Positions 27,526 to 36,348 of a stretch of DNA of 64,000 bases are shown here, in pieces. Position numbers and translations under genes: made by a program. The DNA lies in NCBI RefSeq assembly GCF_023718305.1, contig NZ_QEYO01000009.1, forward strand, positions 1 to 64,000, in the 5' to 3' direction. The DNA is from Gramella sp. AN32 (GTDB taxonomy: Bacteria > Bacteroidota > Bacteroidia > Flavobacteriales > Flavobacteriaceae). The notes under the pieces are model-generated. The model had not been told where the DNA came from and did not search any database. It saw only the letters and a program-made list of their open reading frames with translations. Position 1 is the first letter of the stretch. Each line of letters opens with the position of its first letter.

Positions 27526-28533
27526 TTAATTTACCTTTTTTGAAAAACCCGTCAACAAGGCAAGTCCTACTAAAGCAGCGCCAAAAATTCCAATGACCTT
27601 TTTATTTTCAACAATTTTATCATAAATGCTATAATCCTGAGCCCGATTGGCAAAGCCACCGTAAATACCCTGATCACCCGGTACCGGGTCCCAAAGGTTA
27701 TTTTCTCTATCTTCATCTTCAGGCTCATTGGTCAACTGGCCGCTTATACCATTTTTCGCCATATAATGGTCCAGAAATTCAGGCACTAATTTATTGCCCC
27801 AAATAGTTTGCACCGTGGGATAACCAACCATACGCAACCGTACACCAGATTTTGCGACTTCTACAATTGCCCGCGCCGCTACTTCCGGTTGATAAATTTT
27901 TCCCATTGGTTGTGGTTTTTTATCGAACCTGGTTTTCACCCAACCAAATTGTGTGGTGTTCATGGCGGGAAGATGTACAATAGAAAGGTCTATATTTAAA
28001 TTGTCATGTAAAAGCTCTGCGCGCAAGGATTCAAAGAACCCCTGAATAGCGTGTTTGGAAGCACAATAAGCTGACTGAAGTGGTATTCCCCGATAGGAAA
28101 GTGCCGAACCGACCAATATGATCCTGCCCGAATTTCTTTCCTTCATTCTTTTTAATGCTGCCAGTGTACCATATACCTGTCCCAAATAAGTGACATTGGT
28201 CACCCTGCTATATTCTTCAGCGCTCATGTCTATAGCTTTACTAAAAACACTTACCATAGCATTATTTATCCAAATATCTATGGGACCAAGATGTTCTTCG
28301 GCATAATCTGCGGCTGCTTCTATTTGTTTCGCATCAGCAACATCAGCTGAATAGACCCAGGCCTGGCCGCCGCAGGCTACTACATCACGCTTAGCCCCTT
28401 CCAGTCCATCTTTACCTCTGGCGATCAATAATATTTTAGCCCCTTCTTTGGCAAATTCTTTGGCCGTTGCCCTTCCAACCCCAGCTGAAGCGCCGGTTAT
28501 TACTACTACTTTGTTTGTATTTGAATTGTCCAT
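27526..28533 (-). CDS. short-chain dehydrogenase/reductase with C-terminal membrane segment
   Basis: 335 residues. A classical SDR fold with the cofactor motif TGASAGVG (14-21), NNAM in the usual NNAG place and the YCASK active site with the preceding serine (VGSALS). After the catalytic domain (about 260) there is a polar linker and a hydrophobic segment near the end (VIGIFGAALVGLALLTGF), suggesting membrane anchoring. SDRs with this C-terminal arrangement occur widely near stress genes. The substrate is unknown. It heads away from copA by 120 bases. Confidence 0.85.
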   Translation of the reverse strand: MDNSNTNKVVVITGASAGVGRATAKEFAKEGAKILLIARGKDGLEGAKRDVVACGGQAWVYSADVADAKQIEAAADYAEEHLGPIDIWINNAMVSVFSKAIDMSAEEYSRVTNVTYLGQVYGTLAALKRMKERNSGRIILVGSALSYRGIPLQSAYCASKHAIQGFFESLRAELLHDNLNIDLSIVHLPAMNTTQFGWVKTRFDKKPQPMGKIYQPEVAARAIVEVAKSGVRLRMVGYPTVQTIWGNKLVPEFLDHYMAKNGISGQLTNEPEDEDRENNLWDPVPGDQGIYGGFANRAQDYSIYDKIVENKKVIGIFGAALVGLALLTGFSKKVN

Positions 28534-28623
28534 TCTAATTAAATTTTTTATTCGAATTGATAATTTACAACAGCTAGTGATTTATGGTCATTAGCGTTTT
28601 ATATTAATTATATTTATGTCTCC

Positions 28624-29889
28624 TTATGTATCCTTTTTGGAAATCATATCGGTTATTAGCCCAGCCCAGGTAAAATCCTGTGCCCCATAACCTTCTCCCG
28701 TAAAGGGATTATAATATTCCCTGAATCCACTTTTTTCAATAAGTGTCCTAATATTATCTGCTATTTTTGCGGCTTCTTTCTTATAATCGTTATTTAAGAA
28801 AACATTATAAAGGAACCAATTATTAACAATCCAGGTAGGCCCCCTCCATATATAGATGGACTCTTTAGGATTAAAGGAAGGCTCACTTATAGCGACCGAA
28901 GGTAATGGGAAAGCAGTATTAAAATCCTCCCCTTTAATTAAATGCTTTTCGATTACCTTTTTAACTATACTTTTTTCTATAGTTTCCAAAGAGAGGGGGT
29001 AAAAGATCGTTGGCGTTTTCACTTTTAAATGCGTATTGTCTTTTCCGTAGCAATCATAAAAAGCAGCGTCTTCTTCATGGTACATTATTTGTAAAATGCT
29101 TTTTTCTACTTTATTGGCCAGTTCGTCGTAAGAATTAGCGTCATTATCTTCCACCATATCGCAGAGCCTCGACATGGCTCTGAGGTTTTGAGCATAAATA
29201 CTATTAAACCCTGCACCCTTTACCTGAAAATAATCTTTCTGATGAATTTTTTTTAAATTATAATTATTTATAAAATTCCTGACATCTACTGCTACCACTT
29301 TCACAAAAAGTTCGGCATTGGCTTTACCCCGAAAATTAAAAATTTGATCGTAAGTAGGTTTCCAGTCCATTCCCGATTCAAAAGGGGAGATTATCGTCAA
29401 AAGATGATCACCATCAAAATCCCTGTTCTCTTGCAGCCACTGGTAATATTTTTTTAAATTGGGCAGTACCTCTTTTAAAAATGCAATATCGCCCGATTTG
29501 TTAATGAGCCTTTCTACAGCCATAGCTATTATTGGCGGTTGAATTAATGCGCTCATATGGCTTTTATAAAGGTTCTTAAACCGGGGCTTGGACTGAAAAA
29601 AATCTACCCATCTTCCCGGTTTTAATCGATCCCAATAAATCATATGTCCTAAAAATCCATCTTCCTTTTGAAATGAAATCAGACTTTTAATGTGCGCCTT
29701 GGCCATTCCGAATTCGTCTAAATTGCATAGTATAAATACATGAAAACAGGTATCCCAAAAAAACTGATAAGGATATGTATCTGGAGAAGGTTTTGTATAA
29801 TGGTAAATTACTTTATTTCCTTCCTTTTTACGCACCATATTTTCATGTAGGAGCTTACGGCTTTTTTCAAAAATTTCGTTATTGGTCAT
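28624..29889 (-). CDS. MGH1/GH63-like glycoside hydrolase
   Basis: 421 residues of an (alpha/alpha)6-barrel type glycosidase: YPYQFFWDTCFHVFIL (about 40-55), GFLGHMIYWDR, SPFESGMDWKPTYD and YIWRGPTWIVNNWFLY. The FESGMDWSP-like and WRGPxW motifs match the mannosylglycerate hydrolase/trehalase-like branch of GH63. No signal peptide is seen, so it probably acts in the cytoplasm on a small glucoside or mannoside such as a compatible solute; the exact substrate is inferred only. It lies 14 bases after the SPW-VKOR gene, so the two are likely co-transcribed. Confidence 0.72.
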   Translation of the reverse strand: MTNNEIFEKSRKLLHENMVRKKEGNKVIYHYTKPSPDTYPYQFFWDTCFHVFILCNLDEFGMAKAHIKSLISFQKEDGFLGHMIYWDRLKPGRWVDFFQSKPRFKNLYKSHMSALIQPPIIAMAVERLINKSGDIAFLKEVLPNLKKYYQWLQENRDFDGDHLLTIISPFESGMDWKPTYDQIFNFRGKANAELFVKVVAVDVRNFINNYNLKKIHQKDYFQVKGAGFNSIYAQNLRAMSRLCDMVEDNDANSYDELANKVEKSILQIMYHEEDAAFYDCYGKDNTHLKVKTPTIFYPLSLETIEKSIVKKVIEKHLIKGEDFNTAFPLPSVAISEPSFNPKESIYIWRGPTWIVNNWFLYNVFLNNDYKKEAAKIADNIRTLIEKSGFREYYNPFTGEGYGAQDFTWAGLITDMISKKDT

Positions 29890-29903
29890 TTAATTTGAAA
29901 ATG

Positions 29904-31472
29904 TTATTTAACATACTTATCCCAAAGGCCATACTGTTCCAATATAGGCCCCCTGGGGAAAGATAGACCCGCCACTACAACACCCGTTATCGTGCTACTT
30001 ATGGAGAGCATAAAGTTACCATCTTCAATAAACCACGGTAAGATGGCGATGGCCAATCCCAACAAAATATTTAGATATCGACCAAACCTTAATGGTTCAG
30101 CCATTACCACAACGGCGATCACTACCACCAATGCACCGCCCAAATGGTTTAAATCTGCCGCTGACGCCTCTATCCCGACCCCAAATACCGTAGGTGAAAA
30201 CATAAGCCATAATCCCAAAACAACGGAAAGGCTCAGGGTCCAGGAGGAACTCATTCCCCAAATAGAAGACTTAAATACATTCCAGGGTTTTTGCGGAAGT
30301 TCAAGCAATGCAGGCGAACGCTCATCATTTTGGGTAGATATTGCCTCGCCACCTTTCCAAAACACTTTCCATAAAGAATCCCCTTTACGTTTTCTTTGTA
30401 CCATGTGTTGCCCCATGGCAATCACCTCATCAATTTGTAATGGGATCATAGGCAGCATAACAATGGCCGTGAAGAGACAGAGGGCACACCAGGCCCCTAC
30501 AGATAGGGGTTGGGAAATTACCAAAAATATACTTACAAAACCCAGGGGGATTACCAGGATCCCAAAGAAAGTTACCATCCAGGGCATGGTACGCCACCTG
30601 GAAGTCCCTCCCATAAACCCCATTAAAAATTCAAGGGAATATGCCAGGGTCCCCAAAGCAGCATCTGAAATTGGAATGGAGTGGGACATTTTAGAATTTA
30701 AGACCTTTAATGTACCATCCCCGAAAAATGGGTCCCAGGCATAATCTACATATCCCAACTGAAAAGCCCCCAGGTAACGGGAAGCTATCCACCCCACAAA
30801 AGCCAAAGCTATCATGATCCATCTTTGGGGCCAACTTGAAGGGTTATAAGACCATCCCGGCGGGACATCGCCCCCCATTTTCATAAACATAATCATATTG
30901 GGCATCCCGGGAATAAGAATAGTCAAAGCGATAATCAAGGCTCCCACCACAGTGCTATTATAATAGGCTACCGCCGTAGGCGCCCAAAAAATAAGGGGTG
31001 CCATACTTATCCATATTCCCACAAAACAGCAAATCCATATACTTATAGGCCTGTTAGGGGTAAGGGACCGCAATCCTAAAATCATAAGTAACAATCCGCT
31101 GAGTATATCGCTCCATTTCATATAATTTATGCGTTCGCTTAAGCTAAGCCATAGCTCCCTGCCACCACTGGGTTCTACCGTCCCTACACTATAGCTAAAT
31201 GTAAATGGCGATGATACCATCCAAATACCCAGCAATATAATGGCCCAATACACCCACAAAGTTTGCTTGTGGTGCATACGGAGCATTTTCATCCGGTCCA
31301 TACCCGATCCTTCTTTCTCTTTTTCCTCCTTTTCATCCTGGTTACTTTGATTGTTGGAAGATTTTTTCATGTCCATCTCGGCCATTGGCCGTGTAACTCC
31401 CCGTTTGCCCATTTCCCCATGCTGATTTTTTTCTTTTTCCGAATGATCTCCTGAATTTTTGTTGGTTGCCAT
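29904..31472 (-). CDS. SPW-repeat and VKOR-like membrane protein
   Basis: 522 residues. A charged N-terminal tail (1-70) precedes about a dozen membrane helices. SPW-type repeats are seen (GIWMVSSPFTF, GIWISMAPLIF, GLWLMFSPTVF). A central segment contains WCALC (Trp328, Cys329, Cys332), the active-site CxxC arrangement of vitamin K epoxide reductase-type proteins, which make disulfides using quinone. The pairing of SPW repeats with a VKOR-like core recurs in bacteria, but its role is not established. It is in a unit with the epimerase upstream (46-base gap) and the glycosidase downstream. Confidence 0.78.
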   Translation of the reverse strand: MATNKNSGDHSEKEKNQHGEMGKRGVTRPMAEMDMKKSSNNQSNQDEKEEKEKEGSGMDRMKMLRMHHKQTLWVYWAIILLGIWMVSSPFTFSYSVGTVEPSGGRELWLSLSERINYMKWSDILSGLLLMILGLRSLTPNRPISIWICCFVGIWISMAPLIFWAPTAVAYYNSTVVGALIIALTILIPGMPNMIMFMKMGGDVPPGWSYNPSSWPQRWIMIALAFVGWIASRYLGAFQLGYVDYAWDPFFGDGTLKVLNSKMSHSIPISDAALGTLAYSLEFLMGFMGGTSRWRTMPWMVTFFGILVIPLGFVSIFLVISQPLSVGAWCALCLFTAIVMLPMIPLQIDEVIAMGQHMVQRKRKGDSLWKVFWKGGEAISTQNDERSPALLELPQKPWNVFKSSIWGMSSSWTLSLSVVLGLWLMFSPTVFGVGIEASAADLNHLGGALVVVIAVVVMAEPLRFGRYLNILLGLAIAILPWFIEDGNFMLSISSTITGVVVAGLSFPRGPILEQYGLWDKYVK

Positions 31473-31517
31473 GAATTAATATTTTACTGGTTTAACGTGT
31501 TCCATTATGTAATCCTT

Positions 31518-32591
31518 CTATTTTTTAATAGCTGAAGGCGGTTCCAGGTTGTTTTCCTTATACCAGGAAAGCGGATCCGATTCTAAGTTTTCAATGATTC
31601 GCGGCAAGGTTGTCTTCAACCGGTGCCGGGGCTCCCAATCCAGGAATTTTCGCGCACGGCTTATATCAAGTTCCATATGGTCATCAGTAAGATCCACCAT
31701 CCAAGGCTTAATAAATGGATCTCCAAAAATGCCCTGCACCCAGGCCCCAGATTTTGCCACGAATTTGGGGATTTTGTAAGTTTTCCACTCTTTGTTATGA
31801 AGGAGTTGGGCAATTTCCTGTTGCAGCTCGATAAAACTCATCGTTTCAGGCTCCCCAAGGTTAATGGTTGTCTCATCTGAAAAATTGCTCCTTTTCTCTA
31901 TCGCCTTTAGAATAGCACCAACTAAATCATCAAGATGAATATAAGGGTTGCCATGATCGAACTTCCCAGGGTATAGGTGACTGGTTAATTGATTTTCATT
32001 GATACGCTGAATGTGATTGGCAATAGGGATAGAATGTCCTTTATCGCTATAGACCCCGGCTATACGCAGGTTCATCACCGGTATATCCCCTCGTTGGGAA
32101 TGCAGGATTTTTTCGGTATCGACTTTAGATTGCGGATAGTCCCATTTTGGCTCCACAGGGGAATCCTCTGTAATTTTAATTCCTGGGCTTGTAGGTTTAT
32201 AGACTAATAAACTGCTAGAAAAAATAAACTGTTCTACCTCAAAATCCTGTAATAATTTTAAAAGCCGGGCTGTACCTTCTACGGTTATTTTTTGATAGAG
32301 AGGGCTGGGCTCTCCGGAAAAGTCATAATATGCCGCAAGGTGGACAACACACGCAATTTTATTTCCATACGCAAAACGTATACGTTCAAAGGCATGTTTC
32401 ATGCTTGAATCTGAAGTGATATCAATACAAACACATTCTGCCGTTGGGGGTGGAAAAGGGTAACCTACATTATCCAGGCCTACTACCAGATAATTTTTGG
32501 CAAGTTCGTTAATAAGGGTTGTACCAATTAGTCCGCTACTCCCACTAACTATAATAACTTCTTTCTCTGTTTTAATTGCCGGTTTATCCAT
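31518..32591 (-). CDS. NAD-dependent epimerase/dehydratase family protein
   Basis: 357 residues. An extended SDR with the Rossmann glycine motif SGSSGLIGTT (16-25), VVHLAAYYD and a YPQSK active site preceded by SSSLLVY. Members act on nucleotide sugars or other NAD(P)H-linked substrates. The C-terminal half is less typical and the substrate cannot be assigned. It is the first gene of the minus-strand unit leading into the SPW-VKOR and glycosidase genes. Confidence 0.85.
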   Translation of the reverse strand: MDKPAIKTEKEVIIVSGSSGLIGTTLINELAKNYLVVGLDNVGYPFPPPTAECVCIDITSDSSMKHAFERIRFAYGNKIACVVHLAAYYDFSGEPSPLYQKITVEGTARLLKLLQDFEVEQFIFSSSLLVYKPTSPGIKITEDSPVEPKWDYPQSKVDTEKILHSQRGDIPVMNLRIAGVYSDKGHSIPIANHIQRINENQLTSHLYPGKFDHGNPYIHLDDLVGAILKAIEKRSNFSDETTINLGEPETMSFIELQQEIAQLLHNKEWKTYKIPKFVAKSGAWVQGIFGDPFIKPWMVDLTDDHMELDISRARKFLDWEPRHRLKTTLPRIIENLESDPLSWYKENNLEPPSAIKK

Positions 32592-32734
32592 AAGATTTTA
32601 TTCCAGGTGTAATTCTTCATGTAGGTTAACATCCATTTCCCAAAGATTTCTTTTGTTTTATATTATAGCTCCTATCAAGCTAACACAAAGCATTATTTTT
32701 AGGCTTATTCACCGGTATATTCCAGCTATTCTTC

Positions 32735-32761
32735 AAAAAAACCCGGGCTATGCCGGGTTTT
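32735..32761 (-). terminator. terminator after the Csp-like gene
   Basis: AAACCCGG (32739-32746) and CCGGGTTT (32753-32760) pair around GCTATG. On the minus strand the stem runs into a T run (32741-32735). It ends the gene whose stop is at 32787. Confidence 0.82.
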
Positions 32762-32786
32762 GAACAAAACTAAACTTAATGATTTA

Positions 32787-33107
32787 TTAAGCGGCAAAAG
32801 CATTGCAGGCTTCAACACATTCACGACAGGCTTTCGCGCAATCTTTACAATGCTGAGCTTCATGTTTTTCACATTCATCGGCACATTTTTCACATACTTT
32901 TTTACAATATTCAACCAATCCCTGCACATCCTTATAACTGGTGGCCAAAATTTGACTTAATGAAGAGCAAGCTTCAGCACAAACACGGTCTATGCGTATA
33001 CAATCTACCATCATCTTTACATCATCTTCATCCAGGCAGGCATCTGCACAGTAATTACAGTGGTTGATACAATTTCCCAGTGCTTTAATCAATTTTTCAT
33101 TTCTCAT
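32787..33107 (-). CDS. four-helix-bundle copper-binding protein (DUF326, Csp-like)
   Basis: 106 residues with 16 cysteines arranged as CxxC/CxxxC pairs along helices (for example CINHCNYCADAC at 13-24 and HCKDCAKACRECVEAC at 86-101). This is the pattern of Csp copper-storage proteins, four-helix bundles that hold many Cu(I) ions with Cys pairs lining the core. There is no signal peptide, so it should be cytosolic like Csp3. It is a single gene between its own terminator and the channel gene. Its place at the start of the copper block suggests buffering of cytosolic Cu(I). Confidence 0.92.
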   Translation of the reverse strand: MRNEKLIKALGNCINHCNYCADACLDEDDVKMMVDCIRIDRVCAEACSSLSQILATSYKDVQGLVEYCKKVCEKCADECEKHEAQHCKDCAKACRECVEACNAFAA

Positions 33108-33222
33108 AATTCTTTATATTTAATATGGTTTATATAAAAATAATGAGGATTATCTACTCAGACATTGAAAATAATGCTAAGATCTTTCGATTTTAAAGAT
33201 ATTTAACTAAGCCTGCTAAAAT

Positions 33223-34230
33223 TTAAGAACTTTTTTTGTCTACCTCGTCCCATTCCCAGCCATCCTGAGCAACCAATGTTTTAAAAAACCTACGTTTTTC
33301 CTTGATACTATCTGCTACAATAATATTAGCAGAGTCCTCAAGCACCATACTTCTTTTTTTCAGGATTTGGATGGAAACAGCAGGTGGGGTTTCCTTTACC
33401 AGGCTTATATGGGTAACTTCAGAAATGGTTTCAAAATAGTTTTCAAAGGCAATGATCAACGGCTGGATATCTTCAGCAGCGGGTTGATTTTCTTTCTTTA
33501 TTTTATCTGTAATAATAATCATCGCTTCATATAAACGTGCCAGTTGCAAAACGACATTATTTTTTTGCTTGGGATTGTGGAAGTAATGAATAACCGGGTA
33601 CGCCCTATGCTGCTGACTATATTTTATAATGGAATCTGATATATCATCAATTTTATCGATCAACCTTTTAAAATCTTTTTTATTCCATGAATTAAGCACG
33701 ATTTCCTGTGGGGTACTGCCTAAAGTACTAAGACTAATACCTAATTTTTGCTGCTCGATTACTGCGGAAAGAACAGGAATAAAATAGGTGACAGACATGG
33801 TAAGTAGAATAAGCCCGGTAAAGGAATAAATGCTAGTTAAAATCCTCCATACATCGCCAGCGGGTATAAAATCACCCATCCCTAAAGTTGAAAGGGTAAA
33901 GCCACTATAGTAAACCACCTGCCAGAACCCAGCCGCCATTTTAGTAGAACTTTCAATGATAGCTCCAGGATTGGAATATAACATAAGGACCATACTACTC
34001 CATAAAGAAACGACCCATATCAAAACAATGAAAATTAGCAAAATATAACCTGCGTGGCTCAGAATTTTTGAGCTTCCATTTTTACCTGACAGGTTTAAAA
34101 ACCCTTTCCAAAAAATATGGGAAAAACGGCTCGTCAACCAGCCTGCCCCCTGCATGGAAAGTGTGGTTTGTATCACATCGATTACTATTAAGAGATAGAT
34201 GATAATGCCTAAAATGGAAAAAATATTCAT
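33223..34230 (-). CDS. ion channel family protein (two-TM potassium-channel type)
   Basis: 335 residues. It starts with a membrane helix (IIIYLLIVIDVIQTTL), then two helices around a pore region with the filter-like TLGMGD at 115-120 (compare TVGYGD; the Tyr is replaced by Met). A soluble C-terminal region of about 170 residues follows (KKDFKRLIDKIDDISDSII). The unusual filter makes K+ selectivity uncertain. It is downstream of the HMA-AraC regulator by 73 bases, so it may be in the same unit. Confidence 0.78.
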   Translation of the reverse strand: MNIFSILGIIIYLLIVIDVIQTTLSMQGAGWLTSRFSHIFWKGFLNLSGKNGSSKILSHAGYILLIFIVLIWVVSLWSSMVLMLYSNPGAIIESSTKMAAGFWQVVYYSGFTLSTLGMGDFIPAGDVWRILTSIYSFTGLILLTMSVTYFIPVLSAVIEQQKLGISLSTLGSTPQEIVLNSWNKKDFKRLIDKIDDISDSIIKYSQQHRAYPVIHYFHNPKQKNNVVLQLARLYEAMIIITDKIKKENQPAAEDIQPLIIAFENYFETISEVTHISLVKETPPAVSIQILKKRSMVLEDSANIIVADSIKEKRRFFKTLVAQDGWEWDEVDKKSS

Positions 34231-34303
34231 TTATATGATTTCTTTGATTAGTAGAACTTTATTAAAAAGTGTAGCAGTTCCAAAAGTTTATGTTGTACTT
34301 ACC

Positions 34304-34873
34304 TTAGAAAATATCTAGGCTTTGCCTACATTTTACTTTTAAATTTTTATATACCGAAGGGGAATAACCGGTAGCTTTCTTAAAAGAACTCGATAAATAA
34401 GCGGGAGTGGAATATCCCAGCCTATCAGAAATATTGGTGATGCTCAATTCATCATACTCTAATAATTCCTTAACACGTTCAATTTTTATCCTATTGTAGA
34501 AACTCTGGATGGTATAGCCTTCATGCTGAGTAAAAAGATGCGTAATATGTCCATATTCATACGGAATTTTTTCAATAATAATTTCGGAAAGTTTTTTTGA
34601 AGAAAATTCATCAGAATAAATATCATCCAGGATCGCCGATTTAATCTCATTTATAATTTTGTGCTCACGGCGCTCAATCAGCTTAAAACCCACCTTAGAA
34701 AATTCTTTGCCCAGCTTCAGCTTTTGCATATTGTTTAAGGGACTTTTTAAATGCGCCTTTCCCAATTTTATTTCATAAAAAGGAATACCCAACTGGTCCA
34801 AAATATTCTGAACACTTATAATGCACCTTTTACAGACTACATTTTTAATATGAACGATGGTTTCACCAGGCAT
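34304..34873 (-). CDS. AraC-type regulator with N-terminal HMA-like CxxC module
   Basis: 189 residues. Residues 1-70 resemble a heavy-metal-associated fold: a beta strand, KNVVCKRC with Cys14 and Cys17, a helix (IISVQNILDQLG) and further strands. Residues about 95-185 form an AraC DNA-binding domain with two helix-turn-helix units (LSITNISDRLGYSTPAYLS and FKKATGYSPSVYK). The layout suggests direct sensing of Cu(I) or another soft metal. A similar gene is at 43832-44401. It follows a DUF3347 gene (61-base gap holding a palindrome). Confidence 0.85.
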   Translation of the reverse strand: MPGETIVHIKNVVCKRCIISVQNILDQLGIPFYEIKLGKAHLKSPLNNMQKLKLGKEFSKVGFKLIERREHKIINEIKSAILDDIYSDEFSSKKLSEIIIEKIPYEYGHITHLFTQHEGYTIQSFYNRIKIERVKELLEYDELSITNISDRLGYSTPAYLSSSFKKATGYSPSVYKNLKVKCRQSLDIF

Positions 34874-34890
34874 AATAATAATTTATGAAA

Positions 34891-34927
34891 TTAACCCTGC
34901 AAGGTTTTGAAAACCTTGCAGGGTTAA
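34891..34927. repeat. 37-base near-perfect palindrome
   Basis: TTAACCCTGCAAGGTTTT and AAAACCTTGCAGGGTTAA are exact reverse complements with one base (34909) between them. It fills the gap between the DUF3347 gene (stop at 34934) and the regulator start (34873). No T run follows, so it is not a classic terminator. It matches a type of intergenic hairpin element frequent in Flavobacteriaceae. Confidence 0.8.
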
Positions 34928-34933
34928 AATAAT

Positions 34934-35491
34934 TTAATTGAGGGTTTCTTCTACCCTACCGCATTTAAGCATTTTATCCCCAAAATATGGGTTTCTAATT
35001 TCTTTGGAATTCGAATACCAATAATCCCCTTTTCCTTCAAAAGCCATGGGACAATATTGCTTGTAAATTTCGCCGGAAGTCAATGCCCCATCCAATATCG
35101 GTTCCATCGCGCTGGTTAATTCTGAAAAAGCCTCACGCTGTACGTTAATGTCGCTGGCAGAAGCTATTTTATTTGCGGCTGCCAAAACCTCCCCCTGACT
35201 CTTTTCTGAAAGTTTTTGGGCATGTTTTGCAGCAGTTTCCGTCTCAGCCGCCACAAGTGCATCTTTTACTTCTTTATAATATTTAAAGATTTCAGCAGTT
35301 TTCTCTTCATTAAACGTTACCTCGTTTTCCGCGCCCCTTTGAGCGATATCATTATTGGTGTCATTTGCTTCTTCACCCCGCATTTGCATTTCTACTTTTG
35401 CATCTTCATCCTCTACTTTACTATCCTTGCACGAGCTAAACCCAAGAGGTATTAATGCTAGAATAGCTACATTTTTAATTATCCTGTTCAT
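34934..35491 (-). CDS. DUF3347 lipoprotein
   Basis: 185 residues with lipobox GFSSC (Cys20) and an acidic, Met-containing linker to about residue 55. The DUF3347 domain (about 60-185) begins NEEKTAEIFKYYKEVKDAL and ends with the conserved metal-type motif CPMA...GDYWY...NPYFG...MLKCG. The two Cys and two Met of that motif are plausible Cu(I) ligands. The family is found with copper efflux genes in Bacteroidota. It is followed by the HMA-AraC regulator; the same pairing recurs at 43210-44401. Confidence 0.88.
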   Translation of the reverse strand: MNRIIKNVAILALIPLGFSSCKDSKVEDEDAKVEMQMRGEEANDTNNDIAQRGAENEVTFNEEKTAEIFKYYKEVKDALVAAETETAAKHAQKLSEKSQGEVLAAANKIASASDINVQREAFSELTSAMEPILDGALTSGEIYKQYCPMAFEGKGDYWYSNSKEIRNPYFGDKMLKCGRVEETLN

Positions 35492-35534
35492 TTTTTAAAA
35501 TTTAATTGTACTTGAAATTATTTATAAATTAGGG

Positions 35535-36254
35535 CTAAGCCTTGCCTTTCAGCTTTTGTAAAACTTTTCTAACACTAGGGGAAGAAATATACCATAATAA
35601 GAAGCCACTTAAAACGGTTATTAATCCCAACAAGGAGAAGGCGCGCAATAAGGTATTGTTAAAATCATCTCTTCCTTCATAATCCATGGTATGGGTCATC
35701 CATAAAAAATCGAACCAGCGCCAGTCCCTATGGCGCACGCTTTTAAAATTCCCGGTTAATGCCCCTACATATGCCTTCAGGTTTTCATTTGTATTATAAG
35801 AAATTACATAGGCAGGCAATAAATTTTCCCGGTATTCGTGGTGCTTGCCAGTTTTAGTAATTCTTTTAATGCCTGAAACTTCCAAACCTTCTAGCATATA
35901 TCTTGACGCAATATCCAGTGCCTGCTGCTCGCTTATTTCTCTGATCTTTTCTCCAGAACAGGCATCCATCAGGAAATCCTCATTAATATAATAAAAAGGT
36001 TTTCCCGATATTTCCTGAAGTTTTACCGTGGTTACTTCAAGAGCTGGATCCAACATCGTCGGACTTTTAAGATCCGAAAACGCCGAATGCATCGGTTCTT
36101 GTTTTTTAAACTGATCCCCATGGATTTCATCCAAATCGGTCCAGCTAAAATAAAGTCCGCTTAGCGTCCACATTATAAATTGTATCCCAATAAACAATCC
36201 CAAATAGCGATGCGTTTTTCTAATATTCAACGCGGTTTTTCTTTTTACGATCAT
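35535..36254 (-). CDS. PepSY domain membrane protein
   Basis: 239 residues. One helix near the N-terminus follows RKTHRYLGLFIGIQFIMW, the start typical of PepSY-associated TM proteins. A periplasmic PepSY-like part follows (about 60-190, DIASRYMLEGLEVSGIKRI), then a final helix (LRAFSLLGLITVLSGFLLWY). Members occur in metal-reduction, iron and copper loci; the function is not defined. It is 43 bases upstream of the DUF3347 gene and likely in one unit. Confidence 0.8.
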   Translation of the reverse strand: MIVKRKTALNIRKTHRYLGLFIGIQFIMWTLSGLYFSWTDLDEIHGDQFKKQEPMHSAFSDLKSPTMLDPALEVTTVKLQEISGKPFYYINEDFLMDACSGEKIREISEQQALDIASRYMLEGLEVSGIKRITKTGKHHEYRENLLPAYVISYNTNENLKAYVGALTGNFKSVRHRDWRWFDFLWMTHTMDYEGRDDFNNTLLRAFSLLGLITVLSGFLLWYISSPSVRKVLQKLKGKA

Positions 36255-36348
36255 TTATAACTACTTAAATGTATTTGGTGAAACCTAGATTTCATTTGAA
36301 TACAAAATTAGAATAATCCAATCTTCTTAAATAAATTAGAAAACTAAT

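Noticed and set aside
29992..30744. A 250-codon plus-strand frame inside the SPW-VKOR gene
   Set aside because: No recognisable domain; it lies fully opposite a well-supported membrane protein and lacks a signal or family motif.
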